From Bactericera cockerelli (lineage: Eukaryota > Arthropoda > Insecta > Hemiptera > Triozidae): 64,000 bases of DNA. This document shows positions 10,812 through 20,885 of this stretch, in pieces (the first letter of the stretch is position 1; each line of letters opens with the position of its first letter). The notes under the pieces are model-generated. The model was not told the DNA's origin and did not search any database. It was given only the letters and a program-made list of their open reading frames with translations. The stretch lies in the NCBI GenBank assembly GCA_024516035.1, contig CM044965.1:1080683-1144682 (forward strand), in the 5' to 3' direction. Made by a program: the position numbers and the translations under genes.

Positions 10812-11487
10812 CTGACCCCTCCAGACTCAATACCTTATTGAAAGAGGTGTCTTCTACTGATGAGTTGACACTCAGAATACTCAGATGCATCTAAGATTTA
10901 AAAAAATAATATATAACATTATACGATTACATCTAAACTGAAGAATAGTAAAACTCGAAATTTTCTGATCCAGAGGTTGCTTTAGTTTTTGGCACTTTAA
11001 AAAAAAATCGCACCGATTCGCACCCAAGTTTTTAGTTACGTTAAAACCAAGAAAAATTACCCATTCAGTGATACCCATATCAAAGCCGGACAAAGCCGGG
11101 AACTACTACTTTTACACCTTTGAAATTTAAATTTTGAAAAAAATTGCCTCGAAAAAGGGCCATTATTAAATTAATCGTAGAGCATCAAGTATTTGATCTA
11201 TGAACTTAAACTCTTATGAAATAAGAGCATATTTACCTACTTCAACAGCCTTCATCGTTATTGTGACGAAAAAAATATTTAAAGCAAAGAAACCAAGGTA
11301 TCAAGATTGACGTCTCACTCCTCAACTAGGGACCTACTACAAGCAATAAACATACGGACAACTTCAGAGTGACCGTGTATTAAAAGTATGAAAGCTAGAT
11401 AATTAAACTTGCTATATTAAAATGCACTAGGGTCTTAGCTACCTGTGCATATCAGTTAAATCATCCCAGGGTCGATTTCAGAAAAAA

Positions 11488-11525
11488 CCTTTTTGTCCCC
11501 CAGATTTGAAAAATACCTCTCTGTG
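11488..11525 (-). other. right RSS-like terminus: heptamer, 22-bp spacer, nonamer
   Basis: Reading inward on the minus strand: CACAGAG (11525-11519), 22-bp spacer, ACAAAAAGG (11496-11488). The spacer is one G shorter than at the left end. Confidence 0.7.
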
Positions 11526-11530
11526 CGGCG

Positions 11531-13120
11531 GGTGCGGGGTTTGGAAGGAAAATTCTGACGAAGACGAATGGGCTGTCAGTAGAGAAAGCTCAAGATAAGA
11601 AAAGCGAACACGTAGCTTTTGTCAGATTTTCCCATTCTTTTTAATATTAAAAGTTACATTTAGAATTTAAAAATAAAAACCGTTCGTTCAAGAGTTATGA
11701 CAGACTGCGCTCGGAAAAGGTTCTTCATATAAACAAAACTCTAAAAATTAATTCAGACAGCAGTTGATTTTAGAAACAAAAAAAGCTCAAGATAAGAAAA
11801 TTTCTTTCTTTTGAGTTTTTTTCGCTATTCAATGAGGAAAGCCATAACTATTTTGGGACCCTGTCCTGTCCGGTGGAAAATCCTTGGAGATATTTTTCAT
11901 TGAGGTCGTCAAGAACACCAGTTTTCGAAAGATCCTTAACAAGTTCTTAACGGAATCTTTTTTGAGGGTTTTGTTCATATGAAGAAAAAAATTGTAGTGT
12001 CGGCCCCATTTTAAAACTCCAGGAAAGGAAAGAAATAATGGGAAAGAAGAGCGCTATATGTGGAAACCTTGTATTGTCGGCCCCATTTTAAAATCAATTA
12101 AAGAAATCCGCCGCAAAAGCGCTTACAGTAAGAACAACTTGAAAACTTCAAGGGAAACATTCAGAGCCCCTCTTCTCTTTCTCTGTCTTACAATGTAATG
12201 TAAGCGCCTTTGAGTAACTCAGAGAAGGAGAAGGTAAAAAAAGAGTGAAAGAGAAAGGAGAGAGAAGGAAAAAAGGAGAGAGGGAGAGGGAAGGAGAGGG
12301 TTAGAAGAAAAGAGAGAGGGGGAGAGAAGGAGAGAGATAGAAGAAAAGAGAGAGGGGGAGAAAAAGGCAGAGAAAAGAAAAATAGCAAAAGCAATGGAAG
12401 AATTTACTCTATCTCTCTGTCCTTCTCACACTTTTTGTTACTCAGATAGGGAGACAAATGGCCGCAGAAAGAAAAGAGGGAAATAGACAAAGAAATAGAG
12501 AGAGAGAGTAAGAATGAGATAGAGGGGGGGGGAGAAAGAGTGTGAGAAGGAAAAAGGACGAGGAAGAGGGAGAGAGTAAGAGAGTTAGAGGAAGAAAGAG
12601 ATAGAGAGGGGGGGGGGAAAGAGGGTGAGGAAAAGGGGGAGAGTAAGCTAAAGTATATTAGAGAAAGGTAATATGAGTAAGAGAGAGAAAGGTAATATGA
12701 GTAGGAGAGAGAGAGAGAGAGGAAGAAAAAGGGAGATAATATTTTCTCCGAGTTAGCATCAAAGTTTCATTCCGTGAAATGCTGAGGTGAAATTTATGGT
12801 AATTGCAGAAGTATTTTATTAGAAATTTGGAACAATGGTTGGGGGAGCCACTCTTTTTTTGAGACAAGCAGGAACCAAGGTTGTGAGACGAGTTTTATTA
12901 AAACTCACCTGAACCCCTATTCAACTTAGAAAAAAAAACCCACTTTACTTTTAGGACTGTTTTGATTTACTTTGTTGCATTTTTCCCCCTTTTTTTGGAA
13001 TTAGGCAAAAAGATTTTGTTGTAATTAAAAATGTTCTAGAGATTCTGCTTGACTGAAAAGAAAGTATTTTCAGAGATCAATTCTTAGAAAATTCTCCGTT
13101 CAGATTGGGACTTTTTAGCT
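11531..13120. other. AT-rich then GA-rich DNA without a gene
   Basis: The words agctcaagataagaaaa (11588, 11785) and tgtcggccccattttaaaa (11999, 12076) each occur twice. About 12230-12730 is GA-rich simple sequence. Frames here (SLPFSPPLSF and the like) are low complexity. Confidence 0.6.
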
Positions 13121-13322
13121 GTCCCGCTAGCTCAGTGGTAAAGGCGGCTCTGTGAATCCAGAGATTCCAGATGTCGTGAGTTCGAAACACAACCGGGATA
13201 TGACAATTTATTCTCCCATTTGGGATTTTTACCACAAAATAATATGTCTAGGGCTTACTGCTGGAATAATGGGACTTCAATAGTCTTAATCGGGCAGTAT
13301 AAATAAGGCAATATTATTATTT
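13121..13322 (+). repeat. tRNA-derived SINE family B, copy 2
   Basis: Starts gtcccgctagctcagtggta, has B box gagttcgaaac, the family body (acaaaataatatgtctaggg) and an (ATT)n tail. Confidence 0.85.
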
Positions 13323-13659
13323 TTCCTGATTTGCCAACAATTTGAAGTTGGAAATATTCCTATTTCAAGTACCTAATATTTTTTCTTTTTTACATGGAGA
13401 CCTTTGAAGCATACACCTGTAAAGTGCTACGAAACATCCCAACACACATTTTGAGATAGAAGAAAACGATCTCGGGTTTGAAAATTGAAAGTGCAGGAAG
13501 GGTATTTCAGACTTTGAGGAGGAGGAGGAGGAAGAGGAGACAGATGGAGAGGGAGGGGGAGGGGTTTGGGGAAGATATACAGAGAGGGAGAGAGTAAGGA
13601 AGACAGAAGAAGAGAGAGAGGGGGAGAGAAAGAGAGAGAGGGGGAGAGAGAGAGGGAGG

Positions 13660-13715
<56 letters not shown>

Positions 13716-13969
13716 ACAGAAACAGGGAGATATATGGAAATAAGGAATGAATTTTTAAGAGGTTACAATTTCTCGCTTTACCTTAAGTATACCTCTAATG
13801 TATATTTTATTCCCTCGGTTTAGTAGAGTACATTGGTGAGGGGAGAGGCGAGGAGGAGGAGGGGGGGGGAGTGAACAAGAAAGAAAGCAAATGAGGAAGT
13901 AAGACTCTAGATTGAGAAGTGAGAGCAAGATTTCCTCAACGTTGTTCTGTTACATGGATATTCAAGTAT
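13323..13969. repeat. GA-rich microsatellite stretch
   Basis: GGA/GA-rich from 13517, with pure (GA)n at about 13665-13712. The 85-codon frame over it is an artefact. Confidence 0.7.
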
Positions 13970-14185
13970 AATAATAAAAATACTCTCTAGTGGAAAGTAA
14001 CCACCAGGCGAGGTTAATGCTCAAAGCATTTTCTACCACCTATAACCCTCAGAGTCTTATTATTATGTGGTCACAAACATAAATTAATGAGGAAAAATTC
14101 ATGCACTGGGTGGGAATCGAACCAACGGATCGCTACGCTACCTGGATTACCAGATTAGCGCGTTATCCACTTGACTACCAGTGCA
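13970..14185 (-). repeat. tRNA-derived SINE family A copy
   Basis: Near full-length on the minus strand: head ends tgactaccagtgca at 14185, B-box region gggaatcgaacc, body aatgctcaaagcattttcta, ATT tail on the left. Confidence 0.9.
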
Positions 14186-15365
14186 CGGTTTTTAGTATAA
14201 GAAAATGTTTGGGGGTTCTGCCACTAATAGCCGACTAAAATGGAATTTATAGGGTCGCTCTTTCAGTATCCTATAGGATACTCTTATAAGAGTTTGAGTT
14301 TGTTTACCATGCAAATCATAATAATTAAGCATTGATTTTTCTAGAAATGTCTGATAATATTCATTTTGTATGAGCTGGGGGAATTCCTTTTCGTCTGGGG
14401 GTGCTGCAGTACCGCACCCCTCAGCACCGGCCGCGCCTGATATTAGTATAGTATAGTGTTTTATTTAGACTAGACTGTCGGTTAGAAACAGGGAGTCCCA
14501 TTACGCTAACAGAAGTAGAAAAAGTTACGTGTATTTCTCATTGAAACCCCTTTTGTGACATCATGTTGTCCTGAAATTTTTAAAAATGTCCCTACCATGT
14601 TTTACCATCATTCCATTTTTCCATAGAAGTATAATTAGGGTGAGATATGGGGAAAACAAATATATAAAAGGTGCGGGGGGGGGGTTTACATTCTGGTAAA
14701 TATAATATGAGTATGGGAGAAATAATTATGAAAAAGAGAGTGAGAGAGAGACAGAGGGTGTGAGAGAGAAGTGGAGCACATGTAATGTGGTAAGCTGGTA
14801 AGTATAATGGGACACATATTTCAGAGGTGGAGTTGGAAGCATACCCACTGGGTGGAATTCGAACCAATGGATCCCTATGTTACCTAGATTACCAGACTAG
14901 TGCGTTAACAAGGTAATGGAAAAGTTGTCATATTTTGTTTTCACAACAGAGGGTATAAAAGCAATCGCTGTTTTCAGCAATTGCTTTCATGGGCCGTTTC
15001 CATAAAGAAAGCAATTGCTCGTGAGCTAAAGCTCAAAGTGACAGCAAAAGGTCTGAAAGAAAAGGTAGAAGAAAAGGCATTTGCTTTTAATTTGCTTTTG
15101 CTCAATTGCTCAATGCTGTCTCAACCGTCAAGTCCAAAGTAGGTTTGGAAAAAGTTTAAGTGAAAAAAAAAAGAAAAATCATTTTTCCAAACAACATCAT
15201 CAATCATGCGGGAATTTCTTCCGTTTCTCTCTCTCTGTGTCTAGAACCCCTACATACAAGTCCCGACATGTCACAGAGGGGCCGGGGGGGGTGGCATTTA
15301 CTCAAAGGTCATCCATATTTATCAGAGGTCAAGCCAGAGGCGGGACTAGCGGGCCGTGCTCAAGA
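14186..15365. other. AT-rich DNA with a SINE-A fragment
   Basis: A head fragment of SINE A on the minus strand lies at 14843-14911. At 14970-15110 the word gcaattgcttt recurs several times in both orientations. No gene seen. Confidence 0.5.
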
Positions 15366-15545
15366 AATGAGGGTTGGGTGGAAGAGATTGCCAAAGGTAA
15401 TAAGTCCGCCCTTTAGTTGGGACATATGGATATAAATATTTTTTTTTTCGTTTTTTCTTATTTTTCCTTTTTAAAAATTATTGTTTCCATATTTATAATT
15501 ATAATTGTCTTATAATAAATCTTTATATAATAAATTATTAACATT
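15366..15545 (+). repeat. 3' end of a LINE (conserved tail motif)
   Basis: gggttgggtggaagagattg, then ccaaaggtaataagtccgcc and cttta, then AT-rich sequence with AATAAA-like words. The tail GGTxGAAGAGA-x-GCC-xx-TAA-x-CCGCCCTT recurs at 19497, 26228, 43022 (minus) and 51105 and resembles the 3' terminal sequence of common insect LINEs. Confidence 0.5.
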
Positions 15546-15599
15546 GTCTTAAATAAACCTTGGTCATTATATATGCTGACAGTATCATATTCAGACATT

Positions 15600-15809
15600 C
15601 AGTGCATCTAGAATTGAGAGAACCCCTCTGGTCCCCTTTCTCTATGCCCTGACAGTACTCAATATGAGTATTCAGAACATCAGTGTATCTAGAATTGAGA
15701 GAACCCCTCTGGTCCCACTTTCTCTATGGCCCTGACAGTACCATATTCAAACTAGTGTATTGAATAAACCGACCCACCACATATCAATATGAGTATCAAA
15801 TTCAGTATC
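15600..15809. repeat. minisatellite, 81-85 bp unit, left part
   Basis: gaattgagagaacccctctg recurs at 15611 and 15692, and continues beyond the inserted element at 18564 (as gaatttgagag) and 18649 (right part 18564-18713). Confidence 0.85.
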
Positions 15810-16454
15810 TACAGGGTGGACCAAAAAAACGTTTACACCCGTTAATGGTAGATTACTGACGACATTTCCAGGCCGGATCTACAATCCGTTTTTTTCGGAT
15901 TCGCTTTCGTAACTGCACAAAGTGATTTTTTGCAACTTTCCGAAAAAGTCCGACTTTGGCTTATTCTTCAGGTCAGAACTTTTTTCCTGTTGAAGATGAG
16001 TTGATTTTGAACATTTCTGCAGAAAGCCAACAAAATTTCGATGTTTCTAGCTACACTACTTTGTTTTTTACGGTTTGGTTTGGCATCTTTTTTGACACCT
16101 GAACAGAAAAAAAACACGCAAAAAAACTTTTTTACTAAATAAAACACTCGACATTTGTCCGAACAAATTTTGGCACAGACATGGGCAAGTTTGATAAAAG
16201 TTGGCGGCCGCCCCGAGGATGCTAAAAAATAATTTTACGATTTTTTATCACGTGATCTTCTGGGAAAAATTATTAGATGTTTGCCAAAAACTCTTCAAAA
16301 ATCCTAAGAGTTTTCTAGTTGTAGACTGTGTAAGGGCGTCTTGTGTTGTTTACAAAATTTGTTTACATTGCTTTTTTTGAATACCGCGGTCTCACATTCC
16401 TTCAACAGCCAGTTTAAGAAAATTCAAATGATAAATTTCGTGCCCCTCAGATTG

Positions 16455-16535
16455 TCAGTGGTGTTAGCTAGATGTGGTAGTGCTAAGAGTGTTAGTCGCA
16501 TGACCGAGGTTCAATTCTCGAAGGTCAATATTATT
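16455..16535 (+). repeat. tRNA-like segment inside the transposon
   Basis: gtgttagctagatgtggtag (A-box-like) and gaggttcaattctc (B-box-like) at tRNA spacing, followed by AT-rich tail. Probably a SINE head; no second copy seen in the window. Confidence 0.4.
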
Positions 16536-17605
16536 TTAATTATCAAAAAAATCTGGTTGAATATTTTATTCATACCTGTATCTGACCTGTTGTAACACCA
16601 ACAACTTATGGTTTTTTTGGGAGTAATACCATCTGTAAATTGAGTTCTATCAGATACTATTGGTATCACAATACACATAATTATTATTCATGTAAGCCCC
16701 TGAGAGACTGCCTTGATAATGTAAGGATGGTTTTTATTATGCTTCCCTACGAGAGAGAAAAAAAAAAAAAAAAAAAAAACTAGCGAACTTTCCAAACGAA
16801 AATAGAGTTTATGAAATAAATCCAGGTAAATATGTAGGTAGGTTCTTCTAACATAAACAATACTAATTAAATATTGCCAACTCTTAATAGAAGTCTTGAA
16901 AAAAACAAGATTATATTTTGTAAAATTAATAAACTTTTGCAGTCTTTATTATGTTTTATACTATTTTGATATAAACAAAAAGGTATAAACAAAAACAAAA
17001 TGATATAAACAAAAAAAAAGTTGAAGAGCTCTTAGAAGCTATTCAAAGCTTAGGAGAAGTACCTTTGTATAATTGTTTCTTTATAAAGAAAATAAACTAT
17101 TAAACTAGTAAAGTGAAAAAAAAAAAAAATTAAAAAATCATTTTGTGTTAGTATGTTCAATGAGAAACGATTAGACGCGCACGATTAGCTCAGTGGTAAG
17201 CTAGTCCACCCGGTCCGAACGCCAGAGCCAGCAAAAAATTCATGACTACAAAATAAAAAAGACTGTTGCCATTTTTTATTTAGCCATAGTACACACTATG
17301 GAAGTATGGATTCACCTCACACAAATTTTTGAAACCAATGGTGACTTTAGTACCTTAGTTCTACCTAAGAACTGTACAGTGGAGTTATTGATAGCTTTGC
17401 AGAGATAGTAAATTTGTCCGTAATCTGCTGTTTTTGGCATTGTGATGCCACTGTGTTTTGATTAGTAAGCACTTATTGTGAACCAAGCCTTCTTACCTGC
17501 GAGCTAATATTTCTCACATCCTCATTCTTGCCTCTCTCTCTCTCTTTCGCTCTCAATCTCTCTCAATCTCTCTCTCTCTCTCTCCCTTCTCAATTCCCTC
17601 AGAGG

Positions 17606-17850
17606 AGCTGTTGGAAGTGGCGTCCACCTTCCTGGATGCATAAGTTAAACCTCTTCATCATGTTCCGTTGAATGTTGCGGAAGATTCCAGGTTTTTCTGT
17701 CAGGTCATCGAATGCCAACAGGATTCTTGCTACCAGATTCTGCTACTTTTGCGTCTCCACTGGTATTTCGTAAACTATGTTTTTCACGTGATTCCAAATG
17801 TTCCTGTTGGCAGCTCCATATGCTAAATGCATGTCTGCCATTTCAGCATC
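17606..17850 (-). pseudogene. internally deleted transposase: N-terminal domain fused to C-terminus
   Basis: Minus-strand reading YSDAEMADMHLAYGAANRN, then IWNHVKNIVYEIPVETQK, a TAG stop, then QNLVARILLAFDDLTEKPG, IFRNIQRNMMKRFNLCIQE, GGRHFQQLL and a stop. The first part resembles the N-terminal DUF4817-type helix domain of insect transposases. W-x-H-V-K-N-x-V-Y, LVARI and CIxxGGxHFxxLL are the usual C-terminal motifs of the same Tc1/mariner-like (IS630) proteins. The whole catalytic DDE region between them is missing, so the protein cannot work. Recognition is from motif memory. Confidence 0.65.
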
Positions 17851-18713
17851 CGAATAATAATAATTATGTAACTTGTACTTAAAAACTCAAGAAGTTAAAA
17901 GATAATATTTCACAGAATGCAGAAAAATATGCTTGAAAACTATCATCGAGAAACAAACAATCATTCATTTCACTGGCCTTTAATTAATTCCAAGGAAAAT
18001 AATTATCAGACATAAATAGCTCATTACTCTTTGAGTACAAGACGACCCTACACGGTCAACACTTTTAAGATTTTGAACATCATTTTTTGAGACTTATCTC
18101 GTTCGTTTTCCCAGTAGATCACGTGATAAAAAATCGTAAAATTATTTTTTAGCATCCTCGGGGCGGCCGCCAACTTTTATCAAACTTGCCCATGTCTGTG
18201 CCAAAATTTGCTCGGGCAAATCTTGAGTGTTTCAAAGTGTAAAAAATTTACATGAGAATTTTTTTTCTATTCAGGTGTCAAAAAAGATGCCAAACCAAAC
18301 CGTAAAAAACAAAGTAGTGTAGCTAGAAACATCGAAATTTTGTTGGCTTTCTGCAGAAAAGTTCAAAATCAACTCATCTTAAACAGGAAAAAAGTTCTGA
18401 CCTGAAGAATAAGCCAAAGTCGGACTTTTTCAGAAAGTTGCAAAAAATCACTTTGTGCAGTTGTAAAGGCGAATCCGAAAAAAACGGATTGCAGATCCGT
18501 CCTAGAAATGTCGTCAGTAATCTACCATTAACGGGTGTAAACGTTTTTTTGGTCCACCCTGTAGAATTTGAGAGAACCCCTCTGGTCCCCCCTTCTCTAC
18601 GGCCCTGACAGTACTCAATATGAGTATTCAGAACATTCAGTGTATCTAGAATTGAGAGAACCCCTCTGGCCCCCCCTTTCTCTACGGCCCTGACAGTACT
18701 CAATATGGGGCTC

Positions 18714-19039
18714 ACGTTCCAATGTTTGAAGAAGGAAAGAAAATTCTGAGTCAGAGTGATGTGAGAAGCAGGAGGGACAATTTATGCAGGACGTTATGGA
18801 AATGCCACAGCGCTTGTCAAACTGTGGGACTCAGTCCTCTCGAGTGGAAGTGTGATAGATGCTGCTGCCTAACCTCAGTAGCTTAAATAGAGTCACCAGA
18901 TCACAATAGAGATATTAGGTCGCAGTGTTATTATAAGGGTTAATTTTTTTTTTACCCCTTATAATGTTTCATTGAAGTAGTCACCGAGGGTTAATTTTTT
19001 ATTTCTTTTATACCCCTTATAGTGTTTCATTGAAGTAGT
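18714..19039. other. short duplicated AT-rich segment
   Basis: A ~60-bp unit (taccccttata(a/g)tgtttcattgaagtagtca) is tandemly duplicated at about 18940-19040. The second copy passes into SINE D. Confidence 0.5.
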
Positions 19040-19210
19040 CATCGGTGAGTTAGCGCGCTGGGCAATGCACACATGGTGACCTGGGTTCGATCCCCAGCGG
19101 TGTAGGAATGTTTCTGCTCTGTACTTGGATGTTCGGGGTCCACTCATACCTCGTGAGGAAAAATGAGTAGCTGCTTTGATGTGAAGCAGCGACCAGTGGC
19201 AGAATCATAG
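19040..19210 (+). repeat. tRNA-derived SINE family D
   Basis: gagttagcgcgctgggcaat and gggttcgatccccag (perfect B box) followed by the body atgttcggggtccactcata. The body recurs at 36475-36570. Confidence 0.75.
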
Positions 19211-19496
19211 ACAAAAAAATACAATATATTGTAAATTAAAGTGGTAAATTCCTATGATTCTGCGCTACCCACTAAATTTGTGACATAATATCATAAAGAA
19301 AAAGCATTATTATTATTAGTATTTCATTGAAAACCCTGCAACCAGGCCAGATAATAACAAATACTTCACCTGTAGGTTGTAACGTGTGACTGTACACCCA
19401 GCGGGTCCTGATTCCTCAGGGGCTTACCTGCAACATAGAATAATAAAGGAGATATTAAAAAAAATACTTTTTATACCTTGTAGGTAATATAAACAT

Positions 19497-19750
19497 GGGG
19501 TTCAGTGGAAGAGAAAGCCACAGGCTGTAATCTCGCCCCTTGGTTCACTACATTTTCCATTGAGTTCTTCTCATTTTAGAAGCTGAAAAAAAAGTTCTTC
19601 TCAAATAAAAATGGCTTAGGATGGGTCCTCTTTAAAAAAAAAAAAAAATATATGAAAAACAAAATGATTTATTTATTATTATTATTATTTTTTCATGTCC
19701 TGTATTAAAGTATGTATTATGTATTTTGCCAACAAAAGTATTAAAAAAAA
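19497..19750 (+). repeat. LINE 3' tail copy
   Basis: ggggttcagtggaagagaaa, gccacaggctgtaatctcgc and ccctt, then ...attttgccaacaaaagtatt and A-rich end. A parallel copy lies at 26228-26350. Confidence 0.5.
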
Positions 19751-19770
19751 GAAACACTAAAAAGTTCAAG

Positions 19771-19916
19771 TTATCATAAATATGTGTGTTAATCGCAATC
19801 GTGATATCACAACTACTCAAACTAGCTTCATTAAATATTTGCTTCACTTTGGACTTGAACCACCGACCTCCAGATTACAAGTCCGCCGCTTTGTCGTTCA
19901 AGTTACTGAAGTCGGT
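19771..19916 (-). repeat. tRNA-derived SINE family C copy
   Basis: Minus strand: tRNA head ending at 19916, B box complement ggacttgaacc, and family tail gtgatatcacaactactcaa. Confidence 0.85.
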
Positions 19917-20029
19917 TAAAGGAGACATTAGAATACATAGAAATAAGAGATCCTTATGGAAATTCAAGGATAAAACATTGCGTCTATAAAGATACTGTGC
20001 CATTATACTGTTTAAAATAGAGAGATTAG

Positions 20030-20160
20030 TTGATGGCTATTACTTGCTGATGAGAGAAAATAAGCTCGAAACAGCTGTCCAGGTATTTTCTGATATTCAT
20101 GTACATCTAGTACAACTTCTCCATTTTCTGTTTACACTGATACTGAGTATAAATTACCTT
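20030..20160 (-). repeat. dispersed repeat E
   Basis: aataagctcgaaacagctgt, ccaggtatttctgatattca-like sequence and caacttctcc match the reverse complement of 41020-41115. Related pieces lie at 48600-48670 and 54850-54880. Confidence 0.7.
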
Positions 20161-20799
20161 TTTAAGGCTATTTAAGAAAGAAAAATCTGCATTTTACAAG
20201 AAATAATGAACATTCTATAGTAAAAATATTCCTTTTCGGGTATATCAATCGAACCAATGACCTTCAGAATGATAAGAAAGAGCACTTGACCACCCCCTGT
20301 GGAGTATACAAGTGCTTTGAAAACACCAAGTGCGTCTCACGGAAGCCTATTATTCAATAAACCCAGAAGGTTTACTACGGAATATTGAATTGGTTGCTAT
20401 TATTTTTTGTAAGGAATATTAAAAAATAAAGCCAGAAGGCACGAGATGCATAATGCAACTCACTGCACCTCGTTACTTCTTGCTCAAAAGAAACAAATTG
20501 CAAATTGATGAAATGGGATTTGCATTGTGTCCAATTCTGGCGGCTCTACTAAAATTTTCTTAAGACCCGGATGTATCGGTAGTATTTGGTATGTAATCAT
20601 TGAATAATATTAATATGTGGTCAAAAATGGCTTGTAAATCAATTATTAAAAATCAGTTGGTTGAGTTGGTTCCGGCTCTTACGATTTTGAAATGACTATT
20701 AATCTAAATCAAATTCATTTGGCAACATTCATCAACAAATTGTTATAAAAAGAGAAAAAAAAAAAATCTATAAATCACAGGACAGGAAAAAAAATCTGC
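20161..20799. other. AT-rich DNA
   Basis: A tRNA-like B box in minus orientation (aatcgaaccaatgacc) lies at 20246-20261 followed by cacttgacc, likely a SINE head remnant. No gene. Confidence 0.4.
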
Positions 20800-20885
20800 A
20801 CAGATCCATATTCGAACCAGTGACCATCGGATCAAGAGTCTGCGGACTGGACCACTTGACCAAAGTGACATGCCGCCATACGCGT
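20800..20885 (-). repeat. tRNA-like SINE head
   Basis: Minus strand: tttggtcaagtggtccagtc (A box), ctcttgatc, then ctggttcgaatatg (B box). No second copy seen. Confidence 0.5.

Larger units (their letters stand above)
9851..11525 (-). mobile_element. Transib-like (RAG1-related) DNA transposon, non-autonomous
   Basis: The element has terminal inverted repeats beginning CACAGAGAGGTATTTTTCAA at both ends and a 5-bp duplication CGGCG at 9846-9850 and 11526-11530. Transib elements are known for 5-bp GC-rich target duplications of the form CGNCG and CAC-starting ends resembling V(D)J recombination signals. Inside, on the minus strand, are two coding remnants that resemble the N-terminal part of Transib/RAG1 transposases. 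At 1,675 bp it is much too short for a full transposase (roughly 2 kb of coding sequence is needed), and no DDE core was seen, so it must move in trans or be dead. Confidence 0.75.
15812..18561 (-). mobile_element. DNA transposon with 457-bp terminal inverted repeats (Tc1/mariner-like)
   Basis: Left repeat 15812-16268 and right repeat 18106-18561 are inverted copies, about 90% identical by eye, starting CAGGGTGGACCAAAAAAACG. TA flanks both ends (15810-15811 and 18562-18563). The element sits inside a minisatellite whose other units show the empty site ATCTAGAATTGAG, so the TA duplication is directly visible. The interior carries a transposase remnant (17850-17606 minus), a tRNA-like segment (16455-16535) and a (CT)n tract. 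It lacks a functional transposase. Confidence 0.85.

Noticed and set aside
13121..13200. A genuine tRNA gene
   Set aside because: The A and B boxes are good, but the same head is followed by the same body and ATT tail in three places, so it is a SINE. The same applies to families A, C and D.
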